A DNA stretch of 64,000 nt from contig CAVZWW010000003.1 in assembly GCA_963779225.1 (NCBI GenBank), positions 992,001 through 1,056,000 on the forward strand, given 5' to 3'. The stretch comes from CAVPCZ01 sp963779225. Its GTDB lineage: Bacteria; Bacteroidota; Ignavibacteria; UBA10030; UBA6906. The translations under genes were made by a program, and so were the position numbers. The notes under the pieces are model-generated. The model did no database searches. It had not been told where the DNA came from and saw only the letters and a list, made by a program, of their open reading frames with translations. This document shows, piece after piece, positions 59,393-64,000 of the stretch (the stretch's first letter is position 1; each line of letters opens with the position of its first letter).

Positions 59393-61750
59393 ATGCCACT
59401 GAAGAACTACGACACTTCCTCCTCGGTTGAGGCGTACGAGCTCGCCAAAACCGGCCGGCGGTTTATCTACCCGCCCACGGAAAAGATTAAGATTATTGAA
59501 GTCGAAAACTTTCCCCTTCTGGGGAAGCTCACAGCCTTCCGCTTCATCGAGTGGGTGTTAAAGAACCCCGGCGGCGTAATTTCCCTGCCCACGGGGAAGA
59601 CCCCCGAGCACTTCATCAGGTGGGTGACGCGAATCCTGGAGCGCTGGGAAACACCGGACATCAAGAAATACTTCGATCAATACGGGATTGATGCCTCCCG
59701 CAAGCCCGACATGGGGAGTCTGACGTTTGTGCAGATCGATGAGTTCTATCCTATGGACGCGCAGCAACAGAACAGCTTTTTCTGGTACGTCAATGAATTC
59801 TATATCAACGGATTCGGCTTGAAGCCGGAGAAAGCGATTCTGATCGATGCGACGAGCCTGGGTCTTCCTTCCGGGACGACGATGCAGCAGATGTTCCCTG
59901 GCAATATCGTTGACCTCAGCCTGCGCGTCCGCCAGACACGGACGGACCAGGAACAGCGTCAGAAGGAAGTGATCAACAGGGTGGACGAGTTCTGCATGGA
60001 GTACGAGCGGAAGATCCGCGAAATGGGCGGCATCGGTTTCTTTCTAGGCGGGATCGGTCCGGACGGCCATATCGCGTTCAATGTGCGGGGATCCAGCGTC
60101 TATTCCGTAACGCGGCTCACCGGAACAAACTACGAAACCCAGGCTGCGGCTGCAACGGATCTGGGGGGAATCGAGATTTCCCGCAGCCGGCTGGTGATCA
60201 CCATCGGCCTTGCGACCATCACGCACAATCCCCGTGCCACCGCGATCATTATTGCCGCAGGCGATGCCAAGGCTCCCATCGTAGCAGCGGCTATTCAGAA
60301 CGGGAAAAGCCCGCAGTACCCCGCATCCGTCTTGCAGGATCTGGAGGGCGGGCGGATGTACCTGTCAAAAGGCGCTTCGAGCCGCCTCGTGGAACGCCGG
60401 TTCGAGGACTTCTGTAAGAAAACAACGCTTGCGCATGGAGATGTCGATGATGTTGTCGTCCCTCTTGCGTTAACGAAGGGCAAGGAAATCAGCCTTCTCA
60501 CCGAACAGGATTTTGCCTCTGACCGCTTTGGCGTCGAGCTGTTGCGGCGGGCGGAAACGAGTGCACGCGACGTGGCCGAGACAACACGCCAGCGGCTGAT
60601 TGCAAAACTGGATCGCGGCCTTGGCCAGGTCAGCAAGACCGTGTTCCTGCATACGGAACCGCACCATGACGATATCATGCTCGGCTATCTGGCGCACATT
60701 TATCACCTGGTGCGCGATCCGAGCAACAAACACTACTTTGCCAACCTTACCTCCGGTTTCACGGCGGTCTCCAATACGCTCTGCCTGAGTATCATCATTA
60801 ATCTGGAGCAGTATATCGAGACAGCCGATTTCCAGCGGCTCCTGAAAGAGGGGTACTTCAGTCCGAAGCACGGCGGGCGGCGCATGGAAGACGTGTTCCT
60901 CTATCTCGACGGTGTTGCCGCGAGCAGCGCGGAGAAAACGAGCGAGGGGGAAGCACGCCGCATCCTGCGCAACCTGATCGAGGTGTATGAAACCAGCGAC
61001 ATGCGTGTGCTCCGCCTGCGCGTGAAGGAGCTGCACGAATATTTTGTGACCCAGTACCCGGGGGCGAAGGATCCGCCGGACATCCAGGTGTTCAAGGGGA
61101 CGATCCGTGAGTGGGAGGTGGAACTGCTCTGGGCGTACTTCGGGATCGATGCCACGGCGATCTCGGCGCTGCGCCTGGGGTTCTACAAAGGAGACATATT
61201 TTCGGAAGAACCGGAAATGGACCGTGACGTCATCCCGATCTTCCAGTTGATCAAGAAAGTGAAACCGAACGTCCTTTCGGTTGCGTTTGATCCGGAAGGT
61301 AGCGGTCCCGACACGCATTACAAGGCCCTGCAGGCGGTTGCCGAAGCTCTGCGGATGTACGAGAAGGAAAGCGGCGACACCACAATGCGCGTGTGGGGAT
61401 ACCGGAATGTCTGGTATCGCTTCCGCCCGTCCGAGGCGGACCTGATGGTGCCGGTCTCGCTCAATTCCCTGTCCCTCCTGCATACCGCCTTCATGAACTG
61501 CTTCGGTTCCCAGAGTGCTGCGTCGTTCCCGAGTTATGAATACGACGGACCGTTTTCTGAACTCGCCCAGAAGATTCAGGTTGAGCAGTACGACATGATG
61601 AAGACCTGTCTGGGGAAGGAGTTTTTCCAGCATCACGAACACCCGCGCATGCGCGCGGCGCGGGGGATGATCTTCCTCAAGGAGATGAATCTCCAGGAAT
61701 TCTACGAGAAGGTCCGCGAACTGAAGAAGATCACCGAGGCGAGGGACTAG
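59393..61750 (+). CDS. Glucosamine-6-phosphate deaminase (NagB-like) fused to a PIG-L/LmbE-type deacetylase domain
   Basis: The protein has 785 residues. Residues 1 to about 380 are NagB-like: S-L-P-T-G-K-T-P (64-71), Q-I-D-E-F-Y (catalytic Asp116) and G-G-I-G-P-D-G-H-I-A-F-N (Asp224, His226). Residues from about 410 form a PIG-L/LmbE domain starting with the metal motif P-H-H-D-D (423-427), which replaces the usual H-P-D-D. No signal peptide is present, so it is cytoplasmic. NagB turns GlcN-6-P into fructose-6-P plus ammonia; PIG-L enzymes remove N-acetyl groups from GlcNAc-type substrates. One protein could thus deacetylate and deaminate amino sugar from murein. Similar long NagB proteins are known in Bacteroidetes, so the fusion itself is not new. 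Confidence 0.88.
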   Translation: MPLKNYDTSSSVEAYELAKTGRRFIYPPTEKIKIIEVENFPLLGKLTAFRFIEWVLKNPGGVISLPTGKTPEHFIRWVTRILERWETPDIKKYFDQYGIDASRKPDMGSLTFVQIDEFYPMDAQQQNSFFWYVNEFYINGFGLKPEKAILIDATSLGLPSGTTMQQMFPGNIVDLSLRVRQTRTDQEQRQKEVINRVDEFCMEYERKIREMGGIGFFLGGIGPDGHIAFNVRGSSVYSVTRLTGTNYETQAAAATDLGGIEISRSRLVITIGLATITHNPRATAIIIAAGDAKAPIVAAAIQNGKSPQYPASVLQDLEGGRMYLSKGASSRLVERRFEDFCKKTTLAHGDVDDVVVPLALTKGKEISLLTEQDFASDRFGVELLRRAETSARDVAETTRQRLIAKLDRGLGQVSKTVFLHTEPHHDDIMLGYLAHIYHLVRDPSNKHYFANLTSGFTAVSNTLCLSIIINLEQYIETADFQRLLKEGYFSPKHGGRRMEDVFLYLDGVAASSAEKTSEGEARRILRNLIEVYETSDMRVLRLRVKELHEYFVTQYPGAKDPPDIQVFKGTIREWEVELLWAYFGIDATAISALRLGFYKGDIFSEEPEMDRDVIPIFQLIKKVKPNVLSVAFDPEGSGPDTHYKALQAVAEALRMYEKESGDTTMRVWGYRNVWYRFRPSEADLMVPVSLNSLSLLHTAFMNCFGSQSAASFPSYEYDGPFSELAQKIQVEQYDMMKTCLGKEFFQHHEHPRMRAARGMIFLKEMNLQEFYEKVRELKKITEARD

Positions 61751-61754
61751 GACC

Positions 61755-62672
61755 ATGCGAAAAGTGATCTGTATTCTCCTGCTCTGCGGGAGCGTTTCGG
61801 CCGCTTCCGGACAGATCCGGATCACCGCAACCCGCCCGCTGGACCTGCCGGCCGCTCAACAGTGGCTTGCACCCCGGTTCGCCCCGGACGGGCTCTCCAT
61901 TTTTCTGACCACAAACGGTTATGCAGGTATTTACCGGTATGTGACCGCCACGGGCGAACTCCAGACAGTGACCGATGAACCCGGAGCCGGATTCGGTTTC
62001 GCCGTGTCGAAGGACGGCAACCGCCTGGCGTACCGCCGGACGGCATACGGGCGGACCGCCTTCGAGCGGACGCAGGAAATCGTAGATGTCGATCTCCGGA
62101 ATCGGACGCGTGTGAACCGGGGAGCCGGCGACAATCTCTCCACACCGGTGTTTCTCGGGGAAACGATCCTCTTCAGCACACGAACGGAAGCAGCCGTCAT
62201 CCCGCAGGCGGACGGCGTCGAACAAGGTGCCGTTCTCCTCGGCATCGAAGAGACAAAAATCGCGCTTGTCGTGAATGGCCGGAAAGTACTGCTCGACCCG
62301 TTCAAAGACGGAAGTTACGTCTGGCCTTCTCTTTCTCCGGACGGTTCAAAACTCGTCGCCTACGAAATGGCCCGAGGCACGTTTGTGTGCGACCTTGCCG
62401 GCACCGTGCAGGCAAACCTCGGACGGCGGGATGCCCCCGCCTGGACCCGGGACGGACGGTGGATCGTCGGCGTGGAGGAGAAGGACGACGGTCACCGGAT
62501 CCTGGGCGCCGACCTTTTTGCGATGGCCGCTGACGGGTCACAGACCGTCCGCCTTACGGATTCGCCCGCTATCGAGCTCAATCCTTCCTGTTCCCCTTCA
62601 GGCAATGTCATCGTCTGCAATACGGCCGACGGGAAGATCCTCCTCCTGAATTATGAGGAGGTGCTGCGATGA
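61755..62672 (+). CDS. TolB-like (PD40) propeller protein, secreted
   Basis: The protein has 305 residues, starting 4 bases after the previous stop with AGGA just upstream. Signal peptide M-R-K-V-I-C-I-L-L-L-C-G-S-V-S-A-A-S-G-Q. Blade phrases of the PD40/TolB type recur: A-P-R-F-A-P-D-G-L-S-I-F, W-P-S-L-S-P-D-G-S-K-L-V-A, A-P-A-W-T-R-D-G-R-W-I-V-G-V, L-N-P-S-C-S-P-S-G-N-V-I-V-C. TolB itself is about 430 residues with an extra N-terminal domain that is missing here, so this is not TolB proper. The stop overlaps the amidase start as ATGA; the two proteins are probably made together and may work together in the periplasm. Confidence 0.82.
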   Translation: MRKVICILLLCGSVSAASGQIRITATRPLDLPAAQQWLAPRFAPDGLSIFLTTNGYAGIYRYVTATGELQTVTDEPGAGFGFAVSKDGNRLAYRRTAYGRTAFERTQEIVDVDLRNRTRVNRGAGDNLSTPVFLGETILFSTRTEAAVIPQADGVEQGAVLLGIEETKIALVVNGRKVLLDPFKDGSYVWPSLSPDGSKLVAYEMARGTFVCDLAGTVQANLGRRDAPAWTRDGRWIVGVEEKDDGHRILGADLFAMAADGSQTVRLTDSPAIELNPSCSPSGNVIVCNTADGKILLLNYEEVLR

Positions 62673-64000
62673 AACGGCTCCTCCTTCTTTTCTTCTCTCT
62701 CGTGTTCGTCGTCCTCACCGCATCGGGTCAGCGGACGGACCTGAGCGGACTCAAGTTTTGCATCGATCCCGGCCACGGGGGGAACAACCCTGCGAACGAC
62801 CGGCACGTTATTCCGGACCCCGGCACCGACTTCTGGGAGTCCGAAAGCAATTTCCAGAAGGCCCTGCATCTGGACACGCTCCTGAAAGCTCAGGGTGCAT
62901 GGGTGATCCTGACACGGTATACAAATTCCTATCCTGCGGACGACGAGCCGTCGCTCAGTGCTCGGTGGCAACTCGCGAACGCCAACAACGTGAACTGGTT
63001 TCACTCGCATACACACGAACGCCTTCAACGGTACCGTGAACTATACGCTTCTGCTCGTGAAGGAAGACATCGCCACACGTCAGCCCGCATGGCCGCAGGC
63101 GGTGACGATGTCCAACATCATCGGTCCGGCTATTCAGGCGAAGCTGCGCAACACCCCGCGTTCGACGTATACATATCTGGACTACACGTTTTATGGTGGT
63201 CCCCCCAACGGCTACAATCTCGGTGTCCTGAACGGTCTGGCAATGCCCGGAGAACTCTCGGAAGGATCGTTTCACGACTATTATCCCGAAACCCGCCGTC
63301 TGATGAACAATTCTTACCGGAAAATGGAGGCGTACGCTCTCCGCGACTCCTTCATGCAATATTTCGGTGTTCCCGCGGACACGCTCGGGATCATCGCGGG
63401 ACTGCAGGTGGATCTGGCCACCGGGAAACTGCTGAACCTCTCTCGTGTGCGCCTGGTCCCGGGCAATCGTATCTACACGGGCGATACGTTCAATAACGGG
63501 TTCTATATGTTTGACAGTGTTCCGGCCGGCCTGTACACGCTCTACTTCGAAACTCCAGGCTACACGCCTGATTCCGTTCTTGTCAGCGTGGGCACTGGAG
63601 GGACGGTGTTTGTGGACCGCTCTTTCGTGTCATTTGCCGCGCCGACCATCGTCACGTCCAGTCCTGTAAAGAATGATCCGGCATTTCCGGCACCGAACCC
63701 GATCGTGATCAATTTCTCGAAACCGATGGATACGGCATCGGTCCGGAGTGCATTTTCCATTTCGCCACCCGTCGAATGGCGCCTTCCTCTGGTCCAACGG
63801 AAACGCAAAACTGACGTTTGACCCCGATTCGATTCTTCCGGTGGCTGTTGACCTTTACCGTCCGGCTTGATACCTCCGCGCACTCCGCCACCGGCCAGGT
63901 GCTGGACGGCAACGGGGATGGGACACCGGGCGACCCGTTTGTCCTCTCCTTTACGTCAAAGTATGTGGATATCTTTCCGCCGGTATTTCTCTCGCGTTTT
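62669..64000 (+). pseudogene. N-acetylmuramoyl-L-alanine amidase (Amidase_3) with extra C-terminal domains; three apparent frameshifts; right end outside window
   Basis: After a signal peptide (to S-G-Q) the frame reads L-K-F-C-I-D-P-G-H-G-G, the first zinc-ligand motif of Amidase_3, with Glu in E-S-E-S-N-F. One extra base at about 63011 breaks H-S-H-H-T-N-A-F-N-G (His ligand region); the next frame continues T-V-N-Y-T-L-L-L-V-K-E to an active-site-like E-G-S-F-H-D. A carboxypeptidase-regulatory-like domain (I-A-G-L-Q-V-D-L-A-T-G-K) and a Big_5-type Ig domain follow. Further single-base shifts at about 63774 (V/N-G-A-F-L-W-S-N-G) and 63859 (V-R-L-D-T-S-A-H) are needed, and the open frame then reaches the right edge. 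Each shift adds one base; they may be real decay or sequence error. Confidence 0.8.

Noticed and set aside
1..64000. tRNA, rRNA, CRISPR arrays, insertion sequences, prophage genes or an integration site
   Set aside because: None was seen on either strand; intergenic gaps are short and hold only hairpins, promoters and ribosome sites.

Overview
The window (about 57% G+C by eye) looks like chromosome from a member of the Bacteroidota/Ignavibacteriota-type (FCB) bacteria. The main reason is eight secreted proteins ending in the type IX secretion (T9SS) type A sorting domain with the N-Y-P-N-P-F-N-P signature, together with PorV/PorQ-family outer-membrane proteins and TonB-dependent receptors carrying an N-terminal carboxypeptidase-regulatory-like domain. 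Many genes have good Shine-Dalgarno sequences, and several promoters resemble TTGAC(A/T)-17 bp-TAtwTT. That fits an Ignavibacteria/Kapabacteria-like lineage better than crown Bacteroidetes, but the placement is inference. No rRNA, tRNA, CRISPR array, transposase or phage gene was recognised.

Layout. 1-5947: the 3' part of a bacterial alpha-2-macroglobulin gene and two small LiaI/LiaF-like membrane genes. 6018-8675 (minus): a one-domain asparaginase and a GH20 hexosaminidase. 8881-11181: two small overlapping conserved genes and a sodium:solute symporter. 11346-16180: two FG-GAP/VCBS propeller proteins with T9SS tails. 16273-23914: cassette A (TonB-dependent receptor, very large secreted protein, PorV-like protein), followed by a VanX-type dipeptidase and a seven-repeat T9SS propeller. 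34516-27041 (minus): cassette B with the same three-gene order. 34825-41794: two paralogous T9SS propellers, a LytM/M23-T9SS protein and a coupled small propeller. 41978-48358: cassette C, whose middle gene is frameshifted, followed by an IPT/TIG lipoprotein, a T9SS propeller and a GHL10-T9SS protein. 53942-64000: a tight operon of cell-wall salvage and remodelling genes (NlpC/P60 endopeptidase, Ala-Glu epimerase, NagX-like acyltransferase, beta-lactamase-fold/alpha-beta hydrolase fusion, NagB-PIG-L fusion, TolB-like propeller, N-acetylmuramoyl-L-alanine amidase). The last of these runs off the right edge and carries three apparent single-base insertions.

How the genes may work together. The window is almost entirely cell-envelope biology. 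The three receptor/secreted-protein/PorV-like cassettes are the most interesting feature. They look like a recurring three-component outer-membrane system whose middle protein ends in its own conserved C-terminal domain, distinct from the canonical T9SS tail. The 53.9-64 kb operon, the GH20 enzyme and the VanX-like dipeptidase together form a plausible route for breaking down and re-using peptidoglycan. A promoter at 14090-14118 has a C7 tract inside its spacer and is a candidate phase-variable promoter.
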